Positions 8,053 to 15,773 of a DNA stretch of 49,782 nucleotides are shown here, one piece after another; within the stretch, counting starts at the first letter, position 1; each line of letters begins with the position of its first letter. Both the position numbers and the translations under genes were made by a program. The stretch comes from Candidatus Gastranaerophilales bacterium (GTDB taxonomy: Bacteria > Cyanobacteriota > Vampirovibrionia > Gastranaerophilales > Gastranaerophilaceae): positions 1 to 49,782 of the forward strand of contig CALUSW010000006.1 of the NCBI GenBank assembly GCA_944323535.1. The letters run 5' to 3'. Below the pieces are notes generated by a model that made no database searches, was not told where the DNA came from, and saw nothing but the letters and a program-made list of their open reading frames with translations.

Positions 8053-9145
8053 ATAATTTTTTCTTTTTTACAAATTGTTCTTTTTTTGCGCCGTAGAGGT
8101 GATGCCGATATAATTCTTTTATTTTGTTATTAAAATATTTAAATTTGATATATTTATATATTTGGTTAAATATATTATCTTTTTTTGTATCTTTATTATT
8201 TGTTGATTGAAAATAAAAAGAATAAAATTCTGTAATAAAGCCTTGTTTTTTAGCTATTTCATCCATTTTTTGAGCAAGATTTATATAATAGGAATCTATT
8301 TGCCATTTTGTTTCACGGCAGTATCTGGCATCTATATCAATTATTAGATTTTTAATCCCGAGTTTTTTTGCAATTTTAAGGAACTTTTTAAATTCTCCAA
8401 TATTGTCATTATATGTAGGAATTATAATATATTTAAGTCTTATAGCTTCTTTTGATTTTTCAGTTTTTGCATATTTAGCTAAAGAATCCATAACTTTATC
8501 AAAAGCATCAACTCTTTTAATTGTCTTAAAGGTTTTTCTGCAGCCGCAATCTAATGAAACTATAATATAAGTCGATGCTTCATCCATAGCCCTGAATAGT
8601 GTATCCGAATATTTTACGGCATTAGTAGGAACAAAAACTCTTGCATAATTGTTTACTGCAAATAATTCAAGGAGTTCATCACATTCTTTATATATAGTAA
8701 ATTCGCCGCCGCCTATATGGAGTTCGCAGCCCTGTTTTATTACGCCCTGTTCTTTGAAATATTTTAAAATCGGTAATATCGGGTAAACTTTATTTGTTTT
8801 TTCAAATACTTCGTTGTTGCTTGTACAATATATACAGTCAGCATTACAGGCGCTGAAATGGGTTATTGTAATATAATCTATATATTTTTCATCACTCCAG
8901 TCAGCTTCTTTAATGTGATAGCAATCCTTGCATTCTCTGGGACAACCGCCTTTTTTGAATATGCCGGAGTACTCTTCTATTTTTTTAAACAGCTCATCAG
9001 GCGGAATGATTTCCCCTTTATAATTGTCATATAAAACAGGAGGACATTGCCCGTCAACCTGGTCTACCGGAGAATAACAGCAGGAAGCCAGTTTATTGTC
9101 AAAAAAGCATAATCCGTGTTGTAATATTTTACAATTTTTGTACAT
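8051..9145 (-). CDS. Radical SAM protein with Cys-rich N-terminus
   Basis: 364 aa. The radical SAM 4Fe-4S motif CxxxCxxC is C100-C104-C107 (CNADCIYC), followed by the GGGE-type SAM-binding loop (HIGGGEFT) and a TIM-barrel pattern. The N-terminal 75 residues carry eight further cysteines (5, 13, 22, 23, 34, 68, 72, 75), as in proteins whose auxiliary-cluster cysteines precede the barrel. The reaction is unknown; relatives modify peptides, sugars or lipids. The start lies 3 nt after the ribH stop (TAAAGTATG), so they are co-transcribed, yet a link to riboflavin is not obvious. The C-terminus is very lysine-rich. It may belong functionally with the surface-sugar genes upstream and the similar radical SAM gene at 13.6-15.0 kb. 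Confidence 0.85.
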   Translation of the reverse strand: MYKNCKILQHGLCFFDNKLASCCYSPVDQVDGQCPPVLYDNYKGEIIPPDELFKKIEEYSGIFKKGGCPRECKDCYHIKEADWSDEKYIDYITITHFSACNADCIYCTSNNEVFEKTNKVYPILPILKYFKEQGVIKQGCELHIGGGEFTIYKECDELLELFAVNNYARVFVPTNAVKYSDTLFRAMDEASTYIIVSLDCGCRKTFKTIKRVDAFDKVMDSLAKYAKTEKSKEAIRLKYIIIPTYNDNIGEFKKFLKIAKKLGIKNLIIDIDARYCRETKWQIDSYYINLAQKMDEIAKKQGFITEFYSFYFQSTNNKDTKKDNIFNQIYKYIKFKYFNNKIKELYRHHLYGAKKEQFVKKKKL

Positions 9146-9148
9146 ACT

Positions 9149-9613
9149 TTATATTTTAGATATTAAGTTAGACATTTCAATAGCGGATTTAGCCGCATCA
9201 GCACCTTTATTTCCTGCTTTTGTGCCGGCTCTTTCAATAGCCTGCTCAAGATTATCGCAGGTTAATACACCGAAAATAACAGGAATTTCCGATTCAAGTC
9301 CGACTGCTGCAACACCTTTTGATACCTCGGCGCATACATAATCATAGTGAGAAGTAGAACCTTTTATTACGGCGCCCAGAGTTATTATTGCATTATATTT
9401 CTTTGTTTTTGCCGCTTTTTTTGCGGTCAAAGGAATTTCAAAAGCACCCGGAACCCATATTACATCTATGTTTTCATCTTTGACGCCGTGTCTTTTTAAT
9501 TCGTCTATTGCACCGGTTAAAAGTTTTGAACCGATAAACTCATTAAATCTTGCAATAACAATGCAAAATCTCTCATTTGCAGTTGTAAGCATTCCTTCTA
9601 TAATATTTGCCAT
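9149..9613 (-). CDS. ribH: 6,7-dimethyl-8-ribityllumazine synthase
   Basis: 154 aa, normal length. It condenses 5-amino-6-ribitylamino-uracil with 3,4-dihydroxybutanone phosphate, the penultimate step of riboflavin synthesis. Family features are the ARFNEFI substrate loop, [24 protein letters not shown] with catalytic His89, and [16 protein letters not shown] near the end. CAAGGAG precedes the start. A 112-nt A/T-rich gap separates it from the upstream acyltransferase gene, so it probably has its own promoter. No other rib synthesis genes sit next to it; ribF is 6 kb upstream on the same strand. Confidence 0.97.
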   Translation of the reverse strand: MANIIEGMLTTANERFCIVIARFNEFIGSKLLTGAIDELKRHGVKDENIDVIWVPGAFEIPLTAKKAAKTKKYNAIITLGAVIKGSTSHYDYVCAEVSKGVAAVGLESEIPVIFGVLTCDNLEQAIERAGTKAGNKGADAAKSAIEMSNLISKI

Positions 9614-9725
9614 ATTTGCTCCTTGGAAAAATCTTTTATATTTTGATTTTACTATATTAAAATAAAATATAAAACTTTTATTAGTAAATATTTACAAGAA
9701 TAAATATGTTTAAATTTTACTTTAT

Positions 9726-10364
9726 CTATCCTATTCTTAAGGCAGGATTACCCAGCATATAGCAGTTATCTTTGCAGCCTTTATAAACTGCACTTAACGG
9801 AGCAATTTTATTATAGCTGCCGATTTTAGCACCGGGGAGCAGAATTGAATTTGCACCTATTTGGTTCATATCCCCTGCTTTTACATTTCCTAAAAGCTGA
9901 GAACGCGGACCAAAGAAATTAAAATTGCCGACTTCAACATCATGACCTAAAACAATATTGCCGTTGAACAAATTTCCATTTTTTATTTTAACGTGCGGTG
10001 AAGTAATTCTTGTTGCATTAAAAATATTCCCTTCTCCAACTTCAACATAGTCATTTATATATGAATTAACCGTAATTAATGTATAAAATTTTAAGCCCAT
10101 AGCCTTTAAGTCATAGTATATTTTACTTCTTAATTTTGGATATCCGGCACCAATAACGACATAATCATTTTCTGAAAATTTATGTTCTGACACTTCTCCT
10201 TTATAAAACTTCTGCAAATTAAGATAATCTACCGTATGACCGTAGCCTCCGTGCCCTAGAAAACCTGCAAATTGTATGTCAGGGTTTTGTTTTGAAATAT
10301 CGCTTATATAATTAAAACATTCACGAGCAAAACCATTGCCGCCAACTACATATATTCTTTTCAT
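9726..10364 (-). CDS. PglD/NeuD-type sugar acyltransferase (left-handed beta-helix)
   Basis: 212 aa. The N-terminal alpha/beta domain begins MKRIYVVGGNGFARECF, like the nucleotide-sugar-binding domain of PglD/NeuD. From about residue 95 onward the sequence has hexapeptide-repeat character (ITSPHVKIKNGNLFNGNIVLGHDVEVGNF..., with LLGNVKAGDMNQIG later), a left-handed beta-helix that binds acyl-CoA or acyl-ACP; the family catalytic His is probably the one in VLGHDVEVG. The gene is last in a tight cassette (1 nt after the SDR stop) with an ACP and KASIII, so the donor could be an acyl-ACP and the acceptor an amino- or hydroxy-sugar of a surface glycan. Exact substrates are inferred from context. 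Confidence 0.8.
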   Translation of the reverse strand: MKRIYVVGGNGFARECFNYISDISKQNPDIQFAGFLGHGGYGHTVDYLNLQKFYKGEVSEHKFSENDYVVIGAGYPKLRSKIYYDLKAMGLKFYTLITVNSYINDYVEVGEGNIFNATRITSPHVKIKNGNLFNGNIVLGHDVEVGNFNFFGPRSQLLGNVKAGDMNQIGANSILLPGAKIGSYNKIAPLSAVYKGCKDNCYMLGNPALRIG

Positions 10365-10365
10365 T

Positions 10366-11100
10366 TTACATATACCCGCAATCTATAATATAATTCTGTG
10401 TATTTATCCATTTAGCTTCATATGATAAAAGGAAAACTATCATATTTGATACATCCGTTGCTTCTCCGCATCCAAAAGGATATTTTGAATTTTCTTGTTC
10501 TATCTTATGTGCGGTAAGCGGAGTTTTAACATCGGATGGAGAAACACAATTTATTCGAATACCCTGTGTTTCACTAACTTCTCTTGCAAAACTTTTCATT
10601 GATGCTGCAATTGCTGCTTTTGAACCGCCATAGACTCCGTGCCCTTTATCAGATTTTACTCCTGAAATTGATGATATAACGACAATTGAAGCCCCTTTTC
10701 CTATATTATTTCTTCTGTCACAAAATCCTTTAACCATAAATAACGGAGCAAAATAGTTTATATCAAAAATTTCTTTTGCTTTAGTTAAATCAATTGCCTG
10801 CAATGGTGCAATATTGGCAACTCCGGCACAGTATGCTAATCCTGTAAATTTACCATATTTATTTTTTAATTCTTTTATATAGACAGGTAGTTCTTCTATC
10901 TTTTCTGTTAGGTCTTTTACTTCAATATGAAAATTATCGGGATATTTGCATTTCAATTTTGTTTCATTTAAACGTTCTTTATTTCTTGCAATTGCTATAA
11001 CAGTTGCGCCAAGTTCATTTAGTTGAATGGCAGTAGATTGCCCTAGTCCTGAACTTGCACCTGTTACGATAATGACATCATTTTTCTTAAATGAAATCAT
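10366..11100 (-). CDS. Short-chain dehydrogenase/reductase, FabG-like
   Basis: 244 aa classical SDR: cofactor loop TGASSGLG (13-20), CAG at 91-93 in place of NAG, and the catalytic set Ser144, Tyr157 and Lys161 (YGGSK). Size and motifs fit 3-oxoacyl-ACP reductases. The start overlaps the ACP stop codon (ATGA) and the next gene follows 1 nt after its stop, so it almost certainly works on the product bound to that ACP, reducing a 3-oxoacyl group to a 3-hydroxyacyl group. An alternative is a sugar oxidoreductase in the same glycan pathway. Confidence 0.85.
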   Translation of the reverse strand: MISFKKNDVIIVTGASSGLGQSTAIQLNELGATVIAIARNKERLNETKLKCKYPDNFHIEVKDLTEKIEELPVYIKELKNKYGKFTGLAYCAGVANIAPLQAIDLTKAKEIFDINYFAPLFMVKGFCDRRNNIGKGASIVVISSISGVKSDKGHGVYGGSKAAIAASMKSFAREVSETQGIRINCVSPSDVKTPLTAHKIEQENSKYPFGCGEATDVSNMIVFLLSYEAKWINTQNYIIDCGYM

Positions 11101-11324
11101 TGAATATTTTCTCCGGCAAGTTCAATTAAATCTGAAACGGTTTTAAGTTCGCTTAATTGAGATAAACTGATTTTTATTCCAAATTGTTTATCATAAAAAG
11201 CCATTAGTGCCATTTTTGATAATGAATCCCATTCATCGTAATCTTCAATATTATCTTCAACTTTGCATGAGTCTTCTCTTTGCAAAATATCTTCTAATTC
11301 TGTTAAAAATTCTTCCTGTTTCAT
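11097..11324 (-). CDS. Acyl carrier protein of a dedicated cassette
   Basis: 75 aa from the ATG at 11324. This start is chosen because AAAGGAG lies 6-7 nt upstream; an upstream in-frame ATG (11354) would overlap the KASIII gene. It is acidic with four-helix ACP character. The phosphopantetheine attachment motif is DSL at 33-35 within DEWDSLSKMAL, so Ser34 carries the arm. It is not the fatty-acid-synthesis ACP by context: it lies between a KASIII-like synthase and an SDR, both within a few bases, in a surface-sugar operon. It should carry the acyl chain extended by KASIII and reduced by the SDR before transfer. Confidence 0.88.
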   Translation of the reverse strand: MKQEEFLTELEDILQREDSCKVEDNIEDYDEWDSLSKMALMAFYDKQFGIKISLSQLSELKTVSDLIELAGENIQ

Positions 11325-11326
11325 TT

Positions 11327-12478
11327 TTATTCTCCTTTTATTTTCTTTTTCCAATAGTCAATATATTCTTCTCTTGATTTATGATTTTCATCAGGTTTGT
11401 AATTTCTAATACCCGAGCAATAAATTTTATCTAAATTTAGAACGCATGAAGCTACAGCAAGCCCGTTGCCAAAACCGCAGCATAATATTTTATTTTTATT
11501 TTCCTGAACTTTATCTTTTATATTGAAAGATATTGCTGTAGGAATAGAACAAATTGATTGATTTCCAAGTGCTTCAAAAGAAAAATACGGTGCTTTTTCA
11601 TCATTAAAACCGACTCTGCTGCTTATAGTTTGGACAATTTGTTTGTTTGCCTGATGCAGCATTAAATAGTCAATATCCTCTTTGTTGATTTTAGAATATT
11701 CAATTAATTCTTCAATATTTGGAGGTACGCAATTCATTGTAAAATTAAAAACTGCGATTCCGTCCAGATGTAAATCAACTAATCTTTCTTTGTTTCCGGT
11801 CGGAGTTGTCAGCCATTCTGTTAATTCTTTATCTTTTTCATTGTATAAAAAAGGAAGTCTATAACCCGAAGCAGGTTTTATAATTGCTTCATAGCCTTCA
11901 CTTTTTACGGTTATATTGAAATAAGAGTCATTAATTTCATCACTACAGTACTCAAGAAATGTAGCGCTTCCGCCATCGCCGAAAACAGGTGCAACATTTC
12001 TATCTGCAGGATCAACACCTGATGACGGAGTGTCTCCGGCAAGAAGCAGTACGTTTTTGACTGCTTTAGATTCAATTAAAGAACCTGCGGTATATAATCC
12101 GTATACCCAGCCTGTGCACCCTTGTCTGATATCAAAAGCTATACAATTCTCGCTCAAACCCAATTTATTATGTATGTAATATGCATTGGCAGGCGATGAA
12201 TGATCAGGGCGCTGAACAACAAATATTATTGCATCTATTTGATTTCTATCAAGTTTCATTTCTTTTATCAGAATATCAGCAGCATTTATACATAAATCAG
12301 AAGCAGTTGTACCTTCTTCTACTACTCTTCTTTTATGAAATCCGACTATTTTTCGCATTCTGTCTATTTTTTTTATATTATTGCCATAATATTTTGCCTC
12401 ATCGTATATATTTATTTCTTTTTCCGGAACAACCGTACTCATTCCTTTTATTTTTACATGTTGAAATTTAGAAAACAT
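11327..12478 (-). CDS. 3-oxoacyl-ACP synthase III-like protein
   Basis: 383 aa from the ATG at 12478, with AGGAAG about 8 nt upstream; a TTG two codons earlier overlaps the preceding stop and is too close to that site. Thiolase fold with the KASIII triad in place: Cys121 (RQGCTGW), His275 (LMLHQAN) and Asn306 (LGNQSI). It is longer than housekeeping FabH (about 320 aa), with an insertion around 195-240 and a charged C-terminal tail after about 345. It should condense a short acyl-CoA with a malonyl group on the adjacent ACP. KASIII plus ACP occur together in glycan-modification islands such as the Pseudomonas aeruginosa a-type flagellin locus, which gives a parallel for this cassette. Confidence 0.88.
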   Translation of the reverse strand: MFSKFQHVKIKGMSTVVPEKEINIYDEAKYYGNNIKKIDRMRKIVGFHKRRVVEEGTTASDLCINAADILIKEMKLDRNQIDAIIFVVQRPDHSSPANAYYIHNKLGLSENCIAFDIRQGCTGWVYGLYTAGSLIESKAVKNVLLLAGDTPSSGVDPADRNVAPVFGDGGSATFLEYCSDEINDSYFNITVKSEGYEAIIKPASGYRLPFLYNEKDKELTEWLTTPTGNKERLVDLHLDGIAVFNFTMNCVPPNIEELIEYSKINKEDIDYLMLHQANKQIVQTISSRVGFNDEKAPYFSFEALGNQSICSIPTAISFNIKDKVQENKNKILCCGFGNGLAVASCVLNLDKIYCSGIRNYKPDENHKSREEYIDYWKKKIKGE

Positions 12479-12480
12479 AA

Positions 12481-13602
12481 TCAAACTTCCTCTTTTGTTC
12501 TCTGTCTTTTATTTATATACTTGTAATCCTGTTTTAATTTTGTTATATCTTTTTTGATTAATTTTAGTTTGTTTATTTGTGCATATAATTTCCAGCCAAG
12601 TCTGGTTCCAAAAATTTTTTTGTACTGATTTACTTCTTTTTTATTTACAAATAAGCAAATTTCTTTGTCATATTTAAAATCTAACCAGCTGTTTATTGCA
12701 TACCATTGTTTTATTTTCCAAAATTCTCTTTGATTTTCGTTATATTTGCTTATGACTCCAAAATGAGTATAGTTATAAACAGAAGTTTTCTTGTCTTCAA
12801 AATAGCAATAACCTTTATCTAATGTTGTTAAATATAAATACATGTCTGATAACAACATCTTTTTATACTCTTTTGAATAATCTACAACGTGTCTGTGAAT
12901 TCTTGTACTTGGATGTAAATAGTAAAATCTACCAATAGAAATCGGATTTTTTATATTTTTTGCTTTATGTAATGTATGTTTATAATCGATTTTATTACCT
13001 TTTTCAAGGAAATAGTTATTAGTTCCGTATACGGCATACTCAGGATTCTGTTCTAAAAAATTAATCGCTTTTTCTATTTTATCATTAGTAATCCACCAAT
13101 CATCTCCGTCTATATAGCTCCAATATTTAGTATTTAAACTTCTTATTGCATATCCAAAATGTATACTGTTTGTATTTTTTTTCTGCAAAATATATTCAAT
13201 TTTTTCCGGATATTTTTTTGCATACTCAAAGCAGATTTTTGTTGTTCCGTCAGTCGAAGCATCATCACAAATTTTGATAATATAATCATATTTCGTTTCT
13301 TGAGATAAAAGGCTTTGTATACATTTTTCTATTGTTGTTTTATGATTGTATGTTAACAATATAATAGTAAGTATTGGATTTTTATTTTTTCTGTTTTTAT
13401 TTAATTCGTCAATTACAGATTTATATTCATAATATTTTGCGAGTTTCTTTTCTTCTTTCTTTTGTTTGAAAAATTCAAGTTTCTCTTTATTTGGTATAGT
13501 GTATTTAAAAATTCCTATCGAATATCTTCTTTTATACCTGTTTAAAAAAGAATTATTAAGATTACTTATACGTAAAAACTTACTTCTATACGGCTTTTTC
13601 AT
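12481..13602 (-). CDS. Family 2 glycosyltransferase
   Basis: 373 aa. After a basic N-terminal extension of about 75 residues, the GT-A fold begins with ILLTYNH (81-87). The nucleotide-sugar-binding motif DDASTDGT is at 113-120 and the metal-binding DGDD at 165-168. The C-terminal 180 residues are aromatic and lysine-rich with no membrane helix. It transfers a sugar (type unknown) to a growing surface polysaccharide or glycoprotein at the cytoplasmic face. AGAGG lies 5 nt before the start, and the gene sits 8 nt after the radical SAM gene and overlaps the KASIII region at its stop, so all are one operon. Confidence 0.9.
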   Translation of the reverse strand: MKKPYRSKFLRISNLNNSFLNRYKRRYSIGIFKYTIPNKEKLEFFKQKKEEKKLAKYYEYKSVIDELNKNRKNKNPILTIILLTYNHKTTIEKCIQSLLSQETKYDYIIKICDDASTDGTTKICFEYAKKYPEKIEYILQKKNTNSIHFGYAIRSLNTKYWSYIDGDDWWITNDKIEKAINFLEQNPEYAVYGTNNYFLEKGNKIDYKHTLHKAKNIKNPISIGRFYYLHPSTRIHRHVVDYSKEYKKMLLSDMYLYLTTLDKGYCYFEDKKTSVYNYTHFGVISKYNENQREFWKIKQWYAINSWLDFKYDKEICLFVNKKEVNQYKKIFGTRLGWKLYAQINKLKLIKKDITKLKQDYKYINKRQRTKEEV

Positions 13603-13610
13603 ATTTACCT

Positions 13611-14972
13611 CTATGCTTCAAATCCGTATTTTCTGTCAAATTCTTCTTTAGATATCGGTCTTGCAGATACACAATTTTTCATACAACCTTCATATTTTTC
13701 AGACATATATTCTTTTCTTAATTTTCTTCTATGTAAGTCATTAAAAAGAAGATTGAAATCTAATTTATCATTTTTAATATAATTTTTTATGTTATATACT
13801 TTTTTAAATGGTCTCCAAGCACAGACTTCCATCATTCCATCAGTGTACAAGCGTATGTGATTCCAAGGATTTTCGCATATCATTCTTCCCTTATATTCAC
13901 GTTTATGCCAACAAGCACCTTCTACATGTTCAAAATAAGTTAAAAGTTTTTTCCCGTATTTTTTTCTAATCTGTGTTCTCTCGTTGTATAATTCTTTAAT
14001 ATCTTTAAAATTTTTAGCTATAGCCCATATATCGGCATATTTTTCTTGTAAACTTTCTATGCTTATTTTTTCTACTTTCTTTTCATATTCAGATAAATTT
14101 GCGGGCATAAAAATTCTAAAGTAAAAATAAACTTTTCCTTTTAATAATTTTTCAAGTTCTAAAACTGTCATCAGCGCTTCATCAAAACCCGATTTATCTT
14201 TAATATATGTGTTCTTTAATGGGTTTTCCCGATGATCAAAATAAAAACCGAAGCTTTGTAAATTCCAGTTTATTCCCATTTTTACGAAATCTCTTGCGAT
14301 ATGGTAATTTGTTGAATTTAGTACACTTGATATACTCGGCTTAAAAGAAGAAAGTCCTCTTTCTTGCAAATAAATTATATAGTTTTCTATATTGTTTTTT
14401 ATTGTAGTGAATACTCTGTCTTTTTCCCATACAGTTTTCTTAAAGGTTTCTTCATCGATTGCATTTACAGAAAATTTGACAACCATTAAACTTTTTGCCG
14501 CAAGTTCAAACCACCTTTTATTAAATGCAATACCGTTTGTTTCAATAAAGAAATTTATATGCGGATAATGCTCATTTATCCATTTTAAATATTCATAGCC
14601 TTCTTTACAATGCGTAATTTCGCCATATGTCGGAATAATTGTCTTTGTTTTTTCATATAAAGGCTCAAGATATTTATATAGCATATCTTGTGAAATCATT
14701 TGTCTGGTTTGTCTTGTTTGATTGTTTGCACTGCAAAATTTACATCTGCAATTACAATCATTATTGAACATTAATTGAAGGGTAATATCATCAGGAATTC
14801 CTATATATAAAGAAGGATCATGCATAATTTTGTAGTTTTCATAGGCTTCTTTGAATTTTTCAATATCATCCCTTTTTATTTTTATTCTTGTGCCTAAAAC
14901 CGTAATTACTTTATGTGTTTTTTCTTTATTATTTTTAACCGAAAATATTGCTTCAAGTGTTTTATTACTCAT
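13611..14972 (-). CDS. Radical SAM protein with SPASM-like C-terminus
   Basis: 453 aa. The CxxxCxxC motif is C73-C77-C80 (CNCRCKFC). About 30 residues later the sequence shows the TYGEITHCKEGYEY stretch of the SAM-binding region. A C-terminal set of cysteines (EGACWHKRE, GRMICENPW, MMEVCAWRPF, YEGCMKNCVS) looks like a SPASM/Twitch auxiliary Fe-S cluster domain. The N-terminal 55 residues are an extra domain. Relatives modify peptides or carry out chemistry on sugars or lipids. Its place between two GT2 genes at the head of the acyl-sugar cassette suggests a role in making or modifying the surface glycan; the reaction is unknown. AAAGGAG precedes the start. Confidence 0.85.
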   Translation of the reverse strand: MSNKTLEAIFSVKNNKEKTHKVITVLGTRIKIKRDDIEKFKEAYENYKIMHDPSLYIGIPDDITLQLMFNNDCNCRCKFCSANNQTRQTRQMISQDMLYKYLEPLYEKTKTIIPTYGEITHCKEGYEYLKWINEHYPHINFFIETNGIAFNKRWFELAAKSLMVVKFSVNAIDEETFKKTVWEKDRVFTTIKNNIENYIIYLQERGLSSFKPSISSVLNSTNYHIARDFVKMGINWNLQSFGFYFDHRENPLKNTYIKDKSGFDEALMTVLELEKLLKGKVYFYFRIFMPANLSEYEKKVEKISIESLQEKYADIWAIAKNFKDIKELYNERTQIRKKYGKKLLTYFEHVEGACWHKREYKGRMICENPWNHIRLYTDGMMEVCAWRPFKKVYNIKNYIKNDKLDFNLLFNDLHRRKLRKEYMSEKYEGCMKNCVSARPISKEEFDRKYGFEA

Positions 14973-14997
14973 ATTTTTCTCCTTTGGAATTATATTT

Positions 14998-15389
14998 CTA
15001 TTCTTTTGAAAAAAGTATCAAAGGGGATGATACAGACATCAAAAAAACAGCATATCCGGCGCTTGCTTTTTCGCATAAATCCATAAAATTCGCAAGGCAG
15101 CCCATGTTTTGCTGTCTTCTTATGTGTTTTATAATATCCGGATACTTTTTTGAATATTGCGATACTATTTCGCTTGTTCCGTCTGTTGAGCAGTCATCAC
15201 CTACCAAAACTTCAAATTCAAAGTTGGTTTTCTGCATTAAAAAACTGTTAAGAGCGTCACTTATATAATCTTTTTGGTTATATGTTACACATATAATCTG
15301 TACTACAGGGGTGTTATCGGAGTTGTGGCTTAAAAATCCCCCCCCCCGTTGGAATTTTGTTTATTTATAGAATGGTATTTATTTTTCAT
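14998..15389 (-). pseudogene. Truncated family 2 glycosyltransferase, frame interrupted by a G10 run
   Basis: An ATG at 15389 opens a frame (MKNKYHSINKQNSN then glycines) that reaches ten consecutive G (15347-15338 on this strand) and stops at TAA 15332-15330. The GT2 sequence starts in the frame used after the tract: FLSHNSDNTPVVQIICVTYNQ, then VLVGDDCSTDGT. A tract of eight or eleven G would join the two frames exactly, so expression may switch by slippage. The other end is short too: the frame ends at TAG 15000-14998 where GT2 enzymes normally continue with the DxD metal site and about 150 more residues. The product would be about 130 aa, so it is probably a broken remnant, or a sequencing error in the homopolymer adds to the damage. 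Confidence 0.7.
15338..15347. repeat. Homopolymer of ten C (G10 on the coding strand)
   Basis: The only C/G run of this length in an otherwise A/T-rich window. It lies about 15 codons after a start codon of a glycosyltransferase frame, the typical position of a slippage tract. See the glycosyltransferase fragment. Confidence 0.95.
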
Positions 15390-15515
15390 AAATTATAGTA
15401 ATCTCCAAGACAACATGATTAAATAATAAAAGTTAGATAATGTAAACTTATAAATTACATTTAGTAACAAATTATTAATCTTAGAAGCTTGATGTTTTTG
15501 TTTCTAACTGATAAG

Positions 15516-15662
15516 CCCCTGAAACAGTCTTGAATTTTCCTTACGGCTCAGGCAATCCGTTGCATTTCGTAAAAACTTTTCAGTTTTTACTACATTTCAC
15601 CTGCCTCTCGCCTTTTCAGCATTCCGCTTCGCTTCAGCTTACGGAAAATCCGCAGTTCAGGG
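15516..15662. repeat. Intergenic element with imperfect terminal inverted repeats (MITE-like)
   Basis: The left end CCCCTGAA...ATTTTCC and the right end GGAAAATCC...TTCAGGG are inverted copies with a few mismatches. Inside is a perfect 8-bp hairpin (GTAAAAAC, loop TTTTCA, GTTTTTAC) near 15568-15589. The block is GC-richer than its flanks and has no gene. With the next hairpin it fills the 384-nt space between the glycosyltransferase fragment and ribF; the rest (15390-15515) is A/T-rich and featureless. It looks like a dispersed non-coding repeat. Confidence 0.5.
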
Positions 15663-15682
15663 TGACAGGGTGGTTTAATGTC

Positions 15683-15703
15683 ATCCCGAACTCGTTTCGG
15701 GAT
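15683..15703. repeat. Palindromic repeat ATCCCGAA-n5-TTCGGGAT
   Basis: A perfect 8-bp stem with loop CTCGT. This consensus (hairpins like TCATCCCGAA...TTCGGGATCT) is a common kind of dispersed intergenic palindrome in bacteria. It could also act as a weak terminator after ribF, but no T run follows. Confidence 0.6.
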
Positions 15704-15773
15704 CTTACCGGAAAACATCTATAGCGCCAGATTGGCAAGCTCCAGAAAGAAATCAGGGTGATAGTTTAAAACT

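Noticed and set aside
12181-12526. Leu/Phe/Tyr-rich rightward frames over the KASIII and glycosyltransferase genes
   Set aside because: Antisense of well-supported genes with aromatic-rich composition typical of A/T-rich reverse frames; no ribosome binding site.
15001-15060. Simple frameshift in a T7 run as the cause of the glycosyltransferase truncation
   Set aside because: Shifting frame gives DVCIIPFDTFFKRIEI and then another stop after 16 residues, so one slip does not restore a full-length enzyme.
14998-15237. 79-aa glycosyltransferase gene starting at the ATG at 15237
   Set aside because: GT2 sequence (IICVTYNQ) continues in frame upstream of this ATG as far as the G run, so 15237 is an internal methionine of a longer broken gene.
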